From positions 1 to 40,284 of the forward strand of contig JARLGV010000135.1 of the NCBI GenBank assembly GCA_031292555.1: a DNA stretch of 40,284 nt, in the 5' to 3' direction. Every line of letters begins with the position of its first letter. Position 1 is the stretch's first letter. The stretch comes from Fimbriimonas sp. GTDB lineage: Bacteria > Armatimonadota > Fimbriimonadia > Fimbriimonadales > Fimbriimonadaceae. Position numbers and translations under genes: made by a program. This document shows positions 1 through 10,200 of the stretch, piece after piece. The notes below the pieces were generated by a model. The model was given only the letters and a program-made list of their open reading frames with translations, had not been told where the DNA came from and made no database searches.

Positions 1-51
1 CCCTGTCGAATTGTCGATGTCGTCCCAACGAAGATCCATGCTAGCACATTA

Positions 52-69
52 CTGGAACGACCATTCCAG
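52..69. promoter_or_regulatory. Inverted repeat upstream of the STAND ATPase gene
   Basis: CTGGAA (52-57) and TTCCAG (64-69) form a perfect 6-bp dyad with a 6-bp spacer, about 105 bases before the ATPase start. It could be an operator, but no regulator can be named. I see no gene and no convincing promoter elsewhere in positions 1-172. Confidence 0.3.
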
Positions 70-172
70 AAAAGAATCCTCTTAACCTGGCGTTCCTCTA
101 AGTTCTTTACCGAATATTAATGCGAAGGACATGTTCTGACGGGGGCCGGTACTCCCGAAAGGGCAGTAGAAG

Positions 173-2338
173 ATGGTCGAGGCGAGGTCGCTAGCGCAGG
201 TCAACGGTCCGGTTCACCGAAAGTGGCCGTACTGTCGTAAACTCGCCTCGGAGGTTTGTCGATTGTCAGGGCGATTGGAAGACCGGATCAGGGCTGAGCG
301 TGGCCGTCAGTTTGTCGGGCGTGCCGAAGAGATCGATTTGTTCACCTCGGTGATCGGCAGCCGACCGATGCCGCACGTGGTGTTGGCAGTGTACGGACCG
401 GGCGGCGTCGGCAAAACGACGTTGCTTCGGCAGTTCGAGTCGATCTGTCGTGCTAAGGGTGTCTCGTCATGTACGCTGGACGGTCGCTACTTGCAGCCGA
501 ATCCGGACCTGTTTGTGGATGCTCTCTGTCGCGCAACCGGGCAAAGCGGACAAGCCGAGGCGATGGCCGCATTGGCAGCGGAGGGGCGTGGCGTTCTTTT
601 CGTCGATACCTATGAAGCGATCGAGCCCTTGGATGGATGGCTTCGGGAGACGTTCATCCCACAGCTTCCGGAGAATGTGCTCGTCGTGCTCTTGGGAAGA
701 AAGCGGCCTTCGGTGGGCTGGAGGTCGGACGTTTGGCAGAGTCTTTGCCGTGCGGCGCCCTTACGGAACTTGAGCGCGGTGGAGTCTCGCTCCTACCTCT
801 CCGCGCAGACCGTTCCGCCCTCGGTGCATGACCAGATCGTCCACATGACGCACGGCTTTCCCCTCGCACTATCGTTGGTGGCTGAGAACTACGCTCAGAC
901 GGGCGCCGTCGGTTTGGGCCCCGACCCGTCGCTGGACATCGTTTCGGCACTTCTCGACCGTTTCGTGGAAAACGTGGAGGAGCCGGTTCAACGGGACCTC
1001 CTCGAGATCTGTTCGCTCGTGCGGATGACGACCGAAGCTCTCATCGCCGACGTTCTGCGGTCGTCTAGAACTCCAGAACTCTTTGCCTGGCTGAAGTCGC
1101 TGTCCTTCATGGAGGTCACGCCCTTTGGTTTGATGCCTCACGATCTCGCCCGTGAGGCAATCGCAACTGACCTTCGATGGCGCAATGCAGATCGTTATTC
1201 TGAATTCCACCATCGAGTGCGGGCCTATTATGCTGATCGGCTGGAGCGAGCGACTGGTCCCGCACAACAGCTCATCCTATTCGACTACATCTATCTTCAC
1301 CGGGACAATCCGGTGATGGAGCCGTTCTTTCGGTGGCACTCCCACGACGAGGCTTTCGCCGACTCCGCCCGCATCGAGGATCTATCCGAAATCGTGCGGA
1401 TTGTCGAAAAGCACGAGGGATCGGAGTCGGCGGGGTGGGCACGGTACTGGTTTGAACGGCAACCCGAGGGGTTTCTCGTCATGCGCGATTCGTTCAACCC
1501 GCATCGCCTAAAGGGCCTCCTCGCCTCCCTGAATCTAACTCCTATCGAAGCTGTCAGTCGAGATCCGGCCACGTCGGCTGCGTTGAGGCACCTGGAGGCC
1601 ACTTCCGCGTTGACAAACGGGGAGCGAGCAACTTACTTCCGGTTTTGGATGGCCGATGACGACTACCAAAACGTCTCCTCGATCCAAAGCACGCTCTTCG
1701 TCTCGATCGTCCAGCACTACCTGACGACGCAGAATCTGGCGATGACTTACTTGCCCTGCGCAGATGCGGGGTTCTGGGCGCCGATGTTCCACTATGCCAT
1801 GCATGAGCTGGTCGAACCGGCCGCGTTCGACTTGGATGGCAGACGCTATGGTGTCTATGGCTTCGATTGGCGGGCACTCCCGCCCAAGCCTTGGCTCGAG
1901 CGTCTGAGCGAACAGGAGGTCCCGATCAAAGCGTCGGCGGAGCGTCCAAAGGCAGCGGCGGACCTCGTCGTTCTGTCGCGCGAGGGTTTCGAGGAGAGCG
2001 TGTCGGAGGCGTTGAAGAGCTACACTAACCCACCGAAACTGGCCCTGAATCCCTTGTTGAAATCGAGACTGATCGTCGAACGCGTCTCCCCCGACGCTGA
2101 TACCAAGGAACGCATCCTGCGACTGCGCGAACTCCTCAAGGAAGCCGGTGAATCACTTAGGGAGAGCTCTAAGGAGGAAAAGCTCTATTTGGCACTCGAT
2201 ACCTGCTATTTTCGGCCGATGAGATCACAGGAGGTTGCGGCAGAGAAGGTCGATGTGTCTATAGCGACGTTTAGGCGTCACCTGAAGGCGGGCACGGCTA
2301 GGGTGACCGAATTGCTGTGGCAGCAGGAAACCGGCTAG
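173..2338 (+). CDS. STAND/AAA-type P-loop ATPase with C-terminal HTH-like segment
   Basis: This is a 721-residue cytoplasmic P-loop NTPase, probably a regulatory or signalling switch of the STAND type. The N-terminal part has FVGR around residue 47, the usual lead-in to such ATPase domains. A Walker A GPGGVGKT lies at 75-82 and a Walker B-like GVLFVDTYE at about 140-148, with a possible sensor region (LLGRK) further on. The middle is mostly helical without a clear repeat. The last 50 residues contain SQEVAAEKVDVSIATFRRHL, which looks like a helix-turn-helix of the kind ending some regulatory ATPases. Its effector and target are unknown. The ATG at 173 has only a weak upstream purine stretch (GGGCAG). 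It is followed closely by a lipoprotein gene on the same strand. Confidence 0.75.
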   Translation: MVEARSLAQVNGPVHRKWPYCRKLASEVCRLSGRLEDRIRAERGRQFVGRAEEIDLFTSVIGSRPMPHVVLAVYGPGGVGKTTLLRQFESICRAKGVSSCTLDGRYLQPNPDLFVDALCRATGQSGQAEAMAALAAEGRGVLFVDTYEAIEPLDGWLRETFIPQLPENVLVVLLGRKRPSVGWRSDVWQSLCRAAPLRNLSAVESRSYLSAQTVPPSVHDQIVHMTHGFPLALSLVAENYAQTGAVGLGPDPSLDIVSALLDRFVENVEEPVQRDLLEICSLVRMTTEALIADVLRSSRTPELFAWLKSLSFMEVTPFGLMPHDLAREAIATDLRWRNADRYSEFHHRVRAYYADRLERATGPAQQLILFDYIYLHRDNPVMEPFFRWHSHDEAFADSARIEDLSEIVRIVEKHEGSESAGWARYWFERQPEGFLVMRDSFNPHRLKGLLASLNLTPIEAVSRDPATSAALRHLEATSALTNGERATYFRFWMADDDYQNVSSIQSTLFVSIVQHYLTTQNLAMTYLPCADAGFWAPMFHYAMHELVEPAAFDLDGRRYGVYGFDWRALPPKPWLERLSEQEVPIKASAERPKAAADLVVLSREGFEESVSEALKSYTNPPKLALNPLLKSRLIVERVSPDADTKERILRLRELLKEAGESLRESSKEEKLYLALDTCYFRPMRSQEVAAEKVDVSIATFRRHLKAGTARVTELLWQQETG

Positions 2339-2377
2339 AAGGACAGAGCACCCAATGTCGTGCTGCCTGACACTGAG

Positions 2378-3097
2378 ATGAAGCCTAGAATGGGAGCAAT
2401 GAAGCAGATCTTGTGGTTCGGTGTCGCGGCGTTGCTTTCGGCCTGTGGCGGCGGGGGATCGGCTCCGGCAGGATTGCGGACGTATTCCACTGCGTTTCCT
2501 GCCACCGAGAACCCGGTCGATCAGCACGGAGTTTGGATCAATGGCCATCGGGAGGGCCTGGACTGGTGCGACGTTGCCACGACGCACGGGCTGGCTCGTG
2601 GGACGGAGTCGGGGAATGTTCAATACGACGATTCGACCGCCCTTTTGGCAGGAGTCTGGAAGCCTGATCAGGGAGCGGAGGCGACCGTCCATTCCGTCAA
2701 TCAGACGTCAACGGCCTATGAGGAGGTGGAGCTACGGCTTCGAAGCGCGATCTCGGCCCATGAAGCGACCGGGTACGAAATCAACTTCCGGTGCCTCAAG
2801 ACTGGCGACGCCTATTGCCAGATCGTTCGCTGGAATGGGCCGCTTGGCAAATTTACCTATCTGAATGCGGCGGGCGGAGCGTCGTTTGGCGTTTCCAACG
2901 GCGATGTCGTCAAGGCGACCGTGGTAGGACATGTGATTACCGCCTTTATCAATGGCAAGCAGGTGCTTCAGGCGACCGATCCGACCTATGCCACCGGCAA
3001 TCCGGGCATAGGACTCTACTTGGCGGGGCCATCGGGCTTGAATAGGGATTACGGGTTCACTCGGTTCTCCGCTTGGGAAATGAAAGCAGGAAGTTAG
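2378..3097 (+). CDS. Lipoprotein with LamG/DUF1080-like beta-sandwich domain
   Basis: A secreted lipoprotein of about 239 residues. The N-terminus has basic residues, a hydrophobic stretch (ILWFGVAALL) and the lipobox LSAC followed by GGGG, so it should be lipid-anchored after SPase II cleavage. The mature part resembles concanavalin-fold domains of the LamG or DUF1080 kind: alternating beta strands, a segment with a GYEINFRC core, and late motifs INGKQVLQATD and NPGIGLYL that are typical of that fold. Such domains often bind glycans. The frame opens with a GTG at 2360 and also has ATGs at 2378, 2390 and 2399. I chose 2378 because it gives a basic n-region; 2399 would also fit a short lipoprotein signal. 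It lies between the ATPase and a glycosidase-like gene, so a role in carbohydrate handling is possible but unproven. Confidence 0.7.
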   Translation: MKPRMGAMKQILWFGVAALLSACGGGGSAPAGLRTYSTAFPATENPVDQHGVWINGHREGLDWCDVATTHGLARGTESGNVQYDDSTALLAGVWKPDQGAEATVHSVNQTSTAYEEVELRLRSAISAHEATGYEINFRCLKTGDAYCQIVRWNGPLGKFTYLNAAGGASFGVSNGDVVKATVVGHVITAFINGKQVLQATDPTYATGNPGIGLYLAGPSGLNRDYGFTRFSAWEMKAGS

Positions 3098-3109
3098 CAC
3101 GCTGTTCTG

Positions 3110-3117
3110 CCCCCCCC
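3110..3117 (+). repeat. Homopolymer tract of eight C in a short intergenic gap
   Basis: Eight consecutive C lie in the 60-base gap between the lipoprotein and the glycosidase-like gene, followed by a small AGCC-TTC-GGCT hairpin (near 3123-3133). The tract could slip, but being outside coding frames it would only alter spacing. Confidence 0.4.
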
Positions 3118-3157
3118 TTGCTAGCCTTCGGCTTCGGCGCTTGGTAACCTGTGCGAC

Positions 3158-5860
3158 ATGACGATCTCGCTCTTGGTAGTGGCAACGGCGCTGGGGACCA
3201 TGGCGTGCGTCCACCATCGAGTGGACCGTGCAGGAGAACTGGCTTTGCTCCCTGGACGACATGAGGGAGATGCCGTCGACATTGGCCCATGGTGCTACGA
3301 GTTCCGGGCCGACCGGAAGATCCAGCCGCAGCCGGAGGCATCGTTCATACCTCGGCGTCTCGATCGCTTGGAGGGCGTCTATCGCGCTGCGTCGGTCTCC
3401 GTCCCAAAGGACGATCTGAAGAGCATCGCTTATGACATGCCGGACATGCTCAAGACGTTTCCACCCAAACCCAAGGGGCAACTGAAAGCCGGGTTGTTGT
3501 GGACGGGTGGTTTGGTCGACTACCGCGTCGAGTTGCACTGGCCGGGCGATCCCCCGCCCGTCGACTCGATCGAAGTCCGGTCCTATCCGACTTCCTTTGG
3601 TTGGTTTGGGTGGACCGTCGACAAGGTTCTTACTGATCCGGAGATGTCTGCCGATCGACGGACCTGGATCTACCGCAGCGATCCATCGGAAAAGATGGAC
3701 TCGTCCTACAACAACCGAGTCCCTGCGGCAGCCGAGATGGTCGCCGTGTTCGGACCGGAGAATCCGTCCTCGATCCCCTCTCTACGAATTGTCGGTCCTG
3801 ACTTGGGCAAATGGAAGCGCTCGGATATTGAAATCGAGTGGGGATATGGCGCCAGCGCTACTGTTGGCGAATTCGCAGCCAGCCTGGAGCCGTATGTCGC
3901 CCAGGTCAAAGCCATCAAGCCGCTGGACGGCGACTCAGGTACGACGGTAACCGGGCTCACTTTAAGATCATCGCCGTCCATATCTGATCGCCGGGGAGTG
4001 GCGGTTTCCCTCCTGTATGCGCCAGATATCCGACCAGGACTCGACAGCCGCTTGACCGTGCGATCGAAGATGGGGGAGAGCTTCACCTTTAGCCTCAAAG
4101 ACCTCGACCGTGGGCCGATGTTGATTCCGAGGCTAGGGATCTTCGTAGTTCGCGCAGGATCTGGGATGACGGCCCGCCAGTTTGCAAATGGGTTGTCGGC
4201 TGCCAAGGGTAAAGGGCTGCGAGAAATGGTCCGCGACCATCCAGAGGCTTCGTCCTGGGAGCAAGTCATGCATGAGGTCCGGCTTTGGACGTGCCCGAAG
4301 GGAACCACGCTCAAGGTCATGCCGGATCTCCCCATTCCGCCGATGGAGGTGAAGGTCCCCGATCCCGGTTGGGAGGGCGCTTGGAGAGCCGTTACGAATC
4401 AGCTAAGAGGCAAGAACATGTGGGGTTCACTTGCCTTTGAGGTTGGGCGCGTTGCCCACGAGATGGACATGATCGGTCTCCACCAAGAGGCGGATCGCAT
4501 TTACGAGCACTTCCTATCTGCGCCGGGAGCCAAATCAGATGGGGACTATTCAGACGGCAAGGGTGCCCTTGAGTGGGCTACTGCCATCAAGCACGACATG
4601 GGCTATAGCCACGATGGGACCCATGCCTCGACTGGAAGGCTCCTCTTCGCGATGGCCGAGCGGTATTTCCTCACCGGCGACCGGGCCTGGTTCGTACGAA
4701 ACCGTACGCGTCTACAAGCCGCCGCCGACTGGATCGTGCGGCAGCGCACCGGCTATTTGGCCAATCTGCCCAACCGCAAAGACCTCTTCGTCGCCGGACT
4801 CATGCCTCCCCAGATGCTCGGCGATTATGCGATGCCAGCGTGCGACTGGCACTGGTACTACGTGGACAACGCCCTCTCTTTGCAGGGGCTTCAGCGGTTC
4901 GCGGATGCATTATCTGAGGTCGATCCGGCGGAGGGAAAGCGGTACAAACGAGAGGCGACGAGCTTTCGCCGGGACCTGCGGCGGGCCATCGAACGCGAAG
5001 CTGCCCTCGCTCCCGTTAGGCTCGGCCAGGATGGGGCCTATCACAGCTATCTGCCAAGAATGGCCTACTCGCGTGGTTTGACCGGTCCCGAAATCGGGGC
5101 GCCACAGTTTCCCGATTGCGACAAGTTCATGGGGCCGCTCCCTCTATCAGAGCCATTCGGCGCAATCGCGGCCACCGATCCCAGGATGGTGGAGACGATC
5201 GAAGACATGGCGGAGATGGGAACGTCTCACGAGGCGATTCGAAAGGACGAAGCCTCCAGGGCGGAGAAGGGCGCACCGGTCGACGATGCCTGGTTCTGGA
5301 ATTGCTTCGTGATTTTGCCGAAGGCATCGCACAACGCGAATATCTACTTGCTCCAGGACGACGTGCCGAGCTTCTTGCGCTTCTGGATGAATGCCTACGC
5401 GTCGGTCGTCGGGGCTGACGGGAAGCTTTGGGAGCATTGGCACCTTGGCAACTTCGACGACTGTGCCGCTCCCGACAACGGCACGGCTGGCTGGTTCATG
5501 GAGAACTATCGGGACCTCCTCGTCATGGAAAAGGGACCTGATTTGTGCCTTGCCTTTGCCACTCCCCGCACGTGGCTGGAACAAGGTAAAGAGATTGCGG
5601 TCCGCGGAGCGCCGACGTATTTCGGCGAACTCGCCTATTCGATCAAGTCGGACGTGCTGAACGGCTCGATCGCCGTTAGGATTGCCGTGCCGTCTAGAGA
5701 TCCGGCTAAAAGCGTCTACCTGCGGCTTCGGCACCCCAAGTCCCTGCCGATCAAATCGGTTACTGTCAACGGCAAGGCATGGCACGACTTCGATCACGGG
5801 AAGGAGACGATACGGCTTCGGGGTGTGCATGGAGAAGTCACCGTAGTGGCTCGATTCTAG
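3158..5860 (+). CDS. Exported six-hairpin glycosidase-like protein
   Basis: A 900-residue protein with an N-terminal hydrophobic export signal (ISLLVVATALGTMAC); the Cys at position 17 could make it a lipoprotein, though the lipobox is poor. The first 400 residues look like beta-sandwich material. The central part, about 400-740, is helical with patterns seen in (alpha/alpha)6 six-hairpin glycosidases: HDMGYSHDGTHAS, a segment around TGDRAWFVRNR, CDWHWYYVDNALSLQGLQRF, and GTAGWFMENYRDLLV. The C-terminal 120 residues form a beta-rich cap with SVTVNGKAWHDFD, a common ending of such enzymes. I infer a polysaccharide-active enzyme in the periplasm or on the outer surface. The catalytic acid cannot be assigned by eye and no CAZy family is claimed. 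A TAACCT sequence ends 8 bases before the ATG and is only a weak promoter candidate. Confidence 0.65.
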   Translation: MTISLLVVATALGTMACVHHRVDRAGELALLPGRHEGDAVDIGPWCYEFRADRKIQPQPEASFIPRRLDRLEGVYRAASVSVPKDDLKSIAYDMPDMLKTFPPKPKGQLKAGLLWTGGLVDYRVELHWPGDPPPVDSIEVRSYPTSFGWFGWTVDKVLTDPEMSADRRTWIYRSDPSEKMDSSYNNRVPAAAEMVAVFGPENPSSIPSLRIVGPDLGKWKRSDIEIEWGYGASATVGEFAASLEPYVAQVKAIKPLDGDSGTTVTGLTLRSSPSISDRRGVAVSLLYAPDIRPGLDSRLTVRSKMGESFTFSLKDLDRGPMLIPRLGIFVVRAGSGMTARQFANGLSAAKGKGLREMVRDHPEASSWEQVMHEVRLWTCPKGTTLKVMPDLPIPPMEVKVPDPGWEGAWRAVTNQLRGKNMWGSLAFEVGRVAHEMDMIGLHQEADRIYEHFLSAPGAKSDGDYSDGKGALEWATAIKHDMGYSHDGTHASTGRLLFAMAERYFLTGDRAWFVRNRTRLQAAADWIVRQRTGYLANLPNRKDLFVAGLMPPQMLGDYAMPACDWHWYYVDNALSLQGLQRFADALSEVDPAEGKRYKREATSFRRDLRRAIEREAALAPVRLGQDGAYHSYLPRMAYSRGLTGPEIGAPQFPDCDKFMGPLPLSEPFGAIAATDPRMVETIEDMAEMGTSHEAIRKDEASRAEKGAPVDDAWFWNCFVILPKASHNANIYLLQDDVPSFLRFWMNAYASVVGADGKLWEHWHLGNFDDCAAPDNGTAGWFMENYRDLLVMEKGPDLCLAFATPRTWLEQGKEIAVRGAPTYFGELAYSIKSDVLNGSIAVRIAVPSRDPAKSVYLRLRHPKSLPIKSVTVNGKAWHDFDHGKETIRLRGVHGEVTVVARF

Positions 5861-5916
5861 TTCATACGAGTCGGATTGCTGGTTTTCTGGGATTTGGGTG
5901 AACTTTTAGTCGATCA

Positions 5917-5938
5917 AACCATATCTAAAGATATGTTT
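5917..5938. promoter_or_regulatory. Operator-like palindrome at the start of the PadR-nitroreductase gene
   Basis: CATATCT-AA-AGATATG (5920-5935) is a perfect 7-bp dyad. The flanks add three more pairs per side with one mismatch (arms 5917-5927 and 5928-5938). PadR-family repressors bind palindromes of this size and commonly repress their own gene. The ATG at 5933 lies inside the right arm. I infer autoregulation by the downstream PadR domain. Confidence 0.6.
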
Positions 5939-7144
5939 TACGATATAGATCGAGGATGCTCACGTCATGGCCGCCATCATCACGAGGGTCGTGGCGTGTT
6001 CGGAGGGCGTCATCGCCATGAACGGCATGGTCTTCATTCCGGCCGTAAGCTGTCGTCTGAGAACCTCCAATTGGTCATCCTGGCCCTTCTGGAGAAAGGC
6101 GGTTCGCACGGGTACGAACTCATTAAGTCCTTGGAGGACCTTTCCGACGGCTTCTACGTTCCCAGCCCGGGAATGATCTACCCTGCGCTTACGTACCTCG
6201 AGGAACTGGGGTATGCCGAGGTCGAGGTGGACGGTTCGAAAAAGCGCTACCGGTTGACTTCACCGGGATTGCAGCATCTCAACGAAAATCGAACGCAGAC
6301 CGAACAGGTGCTCCGTGACCTCGAACAAATTGGTTCGAGGATGGCGGATGCCAGGCGCGCTCTCGAAGGAGAGGAGCAGGAAGACGGCGAAGGGCCCGAT
6401 GTGGACGGACTTAGAGGGATTCGGAACGAGTTGAGAGGCATTCTGCGAGGTCGCCGACCCGATCGTCCCGAAGAGTCCGATCGGATTGCCGGCATTTTGA
6501 GGAGTGCGATCTCCGCTATTCGTGAAGGACGGCCTGCCCGATTCGAGTCCGACGTGGACGTGCTCTTTCACGCAATCCAGAATCGTCGAAGCATGGGCCT
6601 TTCCAAGCTACGAAGCGATCCCGTCGATCGGAACCTCATCGAGCGAATGCTCGAATCGGCGAATTGGGCGCCAAGCAACGAAGACACCGAGCCTTGGCGG
6701 TTCGCCGTCTTTTCCGGCGAGGGTCGAAAGGTCTTGGCTGACTTGTTTGCCGATGCTGTTCAGTCGAAATCCGGCGGTGACGATGCAGCTCTTGCCCGGG
6801 AAGGCGCTACCAAGAGAGCTTACGCCTCACCGGTCTGGATCGCCATTGGCATGACGCCTAAGCTAAAGGAGGACGGATCCCTCTTGATGACCGAGGAAGA
6901 GGAGCTAATGGCCGTCGCTTGCGCAGTACAGAACCTGCATTTGATGGCATCGGCGATGGGACTTGCCGGGATGTGGCACTCCAAAGGTTTGTCAGTGAAT
7001 AAAGCGGTTGCAGAGGGCCTCGGCTGGTCGGCGCCTTCGAGGTTGGTGGGCTTCTTCATGTGCGGCTGGCCATCAACGGCGTGGCCCGCCGGTGAGCGGG
7101 GACCTTTGGCGGAAAAGGTGCGTTGGATCGACTCCTGCCGGTAG
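5933..7144 (+). CDS. PadR-family (YqjI-like) repressor fused to a nitroreductase domain
   Basis: The frame is about 403 residues from ATG 5933. After a short lead it has a His-rich arm (HGRHHHEG, GRHRHERHGLH). A PadR winged helix follows, with NLQLVILALLEKGGSHGYEL, PSPGMIYPALTYLEELGY and KKRYRLTSPG. A charged linker of about 95 residues leads to a nitroreductase domain with QNRRSMGLSKL, WAPSNEDTEPWRFAVF and GLAGMWHSKG, which match the FMN-contact region and late core of the family. The arm plus PadR half resembles E. coli YqjI, a nickel-responsive repressor. The nitroreductase half should bind FMN and use NAD(P)H. The frame opens at TTG 5876, but that start would place the operator inside coding sequence, so I prefer 5933; a GTG near 5993 is another option. 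The fusion may couple metal sensing to a flavin enzyme; this is inference. Confidence 0.8.
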   Translation: MFYDIDRGCSRHGRHHHEGRGVFGGRHRHERHGLHSGRKLSSENLQLVILALLEKGGSHGYELIKSLEDLSDGFYVPSPGMIYPALTYLEELGYAEVEVDGSKKRYRLTSPGLQHLNENRTQTEQVLRDLEQIGSRMADARRALEGEEQEDGEGPDVDGLRGIRNELRGILRGRRPDRPEESDRIAGILRSAISAIREGRPARFESDVDVLFHAIQNRRSMGLSKLRSDPVDRNLIERMLESANWAPSNEDTEPWRFAVFSGEGRKVLADLFADAVQSKSGGDDAALAREGATKRAYASPVWIAIGMTPKLKEDGSLLMTEEEELMAVACAVQNLHLMASAMGLAGMWHSKGLSVNKAVAEGLGWSAPSRLVGFFMCGWPSTAWPAGERGPLAEKVRWIDSCR

Positions 7145-7211
7145 GCATAGCGATTCATATCTGCCCTCTAGCGGTAAAACAAGCAAATACCAAGATTAGG
7201 ATCTACAGGTA

Positions 7212-7240
7212 TTCGACAAAAGAGAACTAACGACTACAAT
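7212..7240 (+). promoter_or_regulatory. Candidate promoter of the BNR protein gene
   Basis: TTCGAC (7212-7217), a 17-base spacer, and TACAAT (7235-7240) fit a housekeeping promoter with a weak -35 element. A Shine-Dalgarno-like GAGGAA near 7271-7276 precedes the GTG start at 7282 by about 5 bases and decides that start. Confidence 0.4.
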
Positions 7241-7281
7241 GGCCGTCGAAACTAAATATTCCTCTTCAGCGAGGAAGTTAG

Positions 7282-10200
7282 GTGTTGTTATTGAGTTGTT
7301 TATTAGCCGCCCTTGCCCTTCTGGTCCATGCTTCGTCTTCCGCAAAGTCCCCCGGACCAGAGATCTTCGTTCGTACTGAACCTTCGGTTTCGGTCGAGTC
7401 CTTGGCCCATGCGGTGCAACCGCTTGGAATGATAGAGTCCCGCACTCGTGGTTCGCGATGCTACTTGATTCAATTGAACAGTGGGGTCGGCGAGGACCAA
7501 GCGAAGCGGCGTCTTGCCCATCTGAAGGGCGTTCGCGTCCTCGATCCAGATGAGGAGCCGTTCGACATGAACTCGGTTCGCTCGCTCGACCGGAAGATCG
7601 ATCATCTGACCAAGGGCGACGAGGTCCGGGGAGGTGACAACGAGGGTGGCGTCGATTACCTGGGCTTTTACCGGGACTTCCTTAAGAAGCACGCGTTTCC
7701 GAATGACACATACAATTGGCGTTCACTCGAACGCGCTCAGGCTCATGCGAACCTTATGCCGAAGGCGAAGTTGCGCAACGTCGGACCGTTCTCGCCAATG
7801 GACTCGCAGTCGTGGCAGTTCGTCGGCCCGACAAATCTCCAGGCAGCAAACGCGATCTGCTTTGGAATCGGCCCGGTGAACGGCCGCATCAACGCAGTCG
7901 CGTTCGACCCGAAGACGCCGACCACCATTTACGCCGGAGCCGCTCAAGGTGGGCTGTGGAGGAGCACGAACGCCGGCGCGACGTGGACGTGGCTCTCAAG
8001 TACATGGAGCCAGTTGGCAGTCAACTGTATCGCGATCGATCCCATGAACTCCAACATAATTTTCGTCGGGTTGGGCGACTATCACGGGCACCTCTGGGGG
8101 TGTCATGGGATCGAATGGTCAACCGACGGAGGACAAACCTGGAGTCTGATCGATCCCGCGATATTCAGGAAGAACGGGGTTGCTAGCTTGTTGATCGATC
8201 CGACTAACGATCAGACGATCATTGCGGGGACCGGGGACTATGCGGCAGGGGATGACCTATACCGCTCGACAGACGGTGGCGTTTCTTGGACCGAACTTAA
8301 CCAAAACACCTACAACTGCCGCTTCTCGACGCTAGCAGCAACCGCCCCCGTCAATGGAAACACTCGGTTCTATGCACTCGCTGCCGGAATACCTGACAGC
8401 TCAATCAGCACCTTGAGCAGGCTGATCTACTCGGACGACCATGGAAAGTCATGGCAATCTCAAGCCTGTCCAATTCAGGATTCGGCGAATGGGTATTGGG
8501 CTTATTCCGTCGCGACCTCTCCCACTAATTCGCAGAATGTGTACATCTTGGATTCACAAAACATGAAGTTGTACACAAGTGTGAACCAGGGCAAGAATTG
8601 GACGGATCAGAGCGCCAATCTGCCCACGGGAGGGAAGCTCCATGGATCCGACAATTACAATTTCAGCCAGAGTTGGTACGACTTCAATCTCGGATGTGGT
8701 AACCGGGTCGTAAAGTCCAGCAACACCGATATCTTGTACTTAAGTGAGATCGATATCCAAGAGTCGGATGATCAGGGGAAGACTTGGAACTCGGTAGGCG
8801 GTCCGTCATGGCTGACCCAATCGCAGGGGGCCATCACTCACAACGATCAACATGCCTTTGCCATGTGCCTGACCAATCCGAACCTCATGCTCTTCAGCAA
8901 TGACGGCGGCATTTACCAGTTGTCATGGGATTCGAACAAGCAGAAGAACTCGATTACGTCGCTTAACAAGTACCTGGCCAACTCGATGTTCTACAAGATC
9001 GCATGCCATCCTACCGATCCCAACTACCTCATTGGGGGCGCTCAGGACAACGCCACGCCGTTCGCGACCGGCGACTTGGGTAACTGGGGCAACACGTGCG
9101 CCGGCGACGGCGGGGGATGCGCCATCAATCAGCAGAACCCGCTGATTAGTTACGCGACGGACGAGAATCTCGGCATGATTCGCACGGACGATGGGTGGAA
9201 AACCTGGAAAGACATCTCTCCTCCAGTACCGGCCGGCGAGAACCTGCCATTCGTAGCCACCGTTGTTCTCAACCCATTCGACCAGACAAAGTTGTATACC
9301 GGGACCAATCACTTTTGGATCTACGACGACACTTCCAACCAGTGGACGGAAGGACCCGAGGTCGGGCTCTCCGACGGAACTGTAACCGCCATTGCGGTTG
9401 CGCCATCGGATCAGAACCGTATCTACTGCGGAGCGTCGAACGGTGTACTCACTACATCCGCCGACGGCGGGACGACTTTCCGCTTCGTGCCACCGCCGAT
9501 CACGGCGGGGATCACTTCGATCAGCGTCAATCCGACCAATCCAAACGATATCGTCATCGGCTTTTCGTCTTCCGGGATAAAGCACCTATGGCGTTGCACG
9601 AATACTGCTGGTCCGTTCCAATACCCATGGACTCCCGTGACGGGATCGGGGACGACTTCTCTTCCCGATTCTTCGCTCAACTCGTTCGCCCGAGATCTGG
9701 ACGATCCCCAAAACACATGGTATGTGGCGATGGATGCGGGAGTTTTTCAAACGACCGATGGCGGAACCACATGGGCAAATATGGGCACGGCCTTTGGATT
9801 GCCGCCTGTGCTCGCCCACGATCTTGTGGCCGTTCCAGGAACGCGTTATCTCAACCTGGGAACGTTTGGGCGGGGATGGTGGCGGATCTACCTCCCGGCG
9901 GGCGGAGCCAACCTCAACGGCTTGACTATTTCGCCCAACCCGGTCGTCGGCGGCCTTACGACGGTAGGCTCGGTCACCTTGTCGAAACCAGCGCCTTCGT
10001 CCGGGACGACCATTCAACTCAAGGTGGATTCGTCGATATCGGCGCCCTCATCGATCACGGTTCCGTCGGGGGCGACGACAGCGAGTTTCCAGATTTCCAC
10101 CAGCGTCGTCAGTTCTGACGCGACGGCAACGATCACTGCCACCGAAATATCGATCTCGAAATCGCAAACGCTGACGATCAAGGCGCCGGTGCTGCAGTCG

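Noticed and set aside
7282-9900. Sialidase activity for the BNR protein
   Set aside because: Asp-boxes are present, but no arginine triad or Tyr/Glu catalytic pair could be seen.
9195-10118. 307-residue plus-strand frame inside the BNR protein gene
   Set aside because: Arg- and Gly-rich out-of-frame reading of a gene with clear Asp-box repeats; no start signal.
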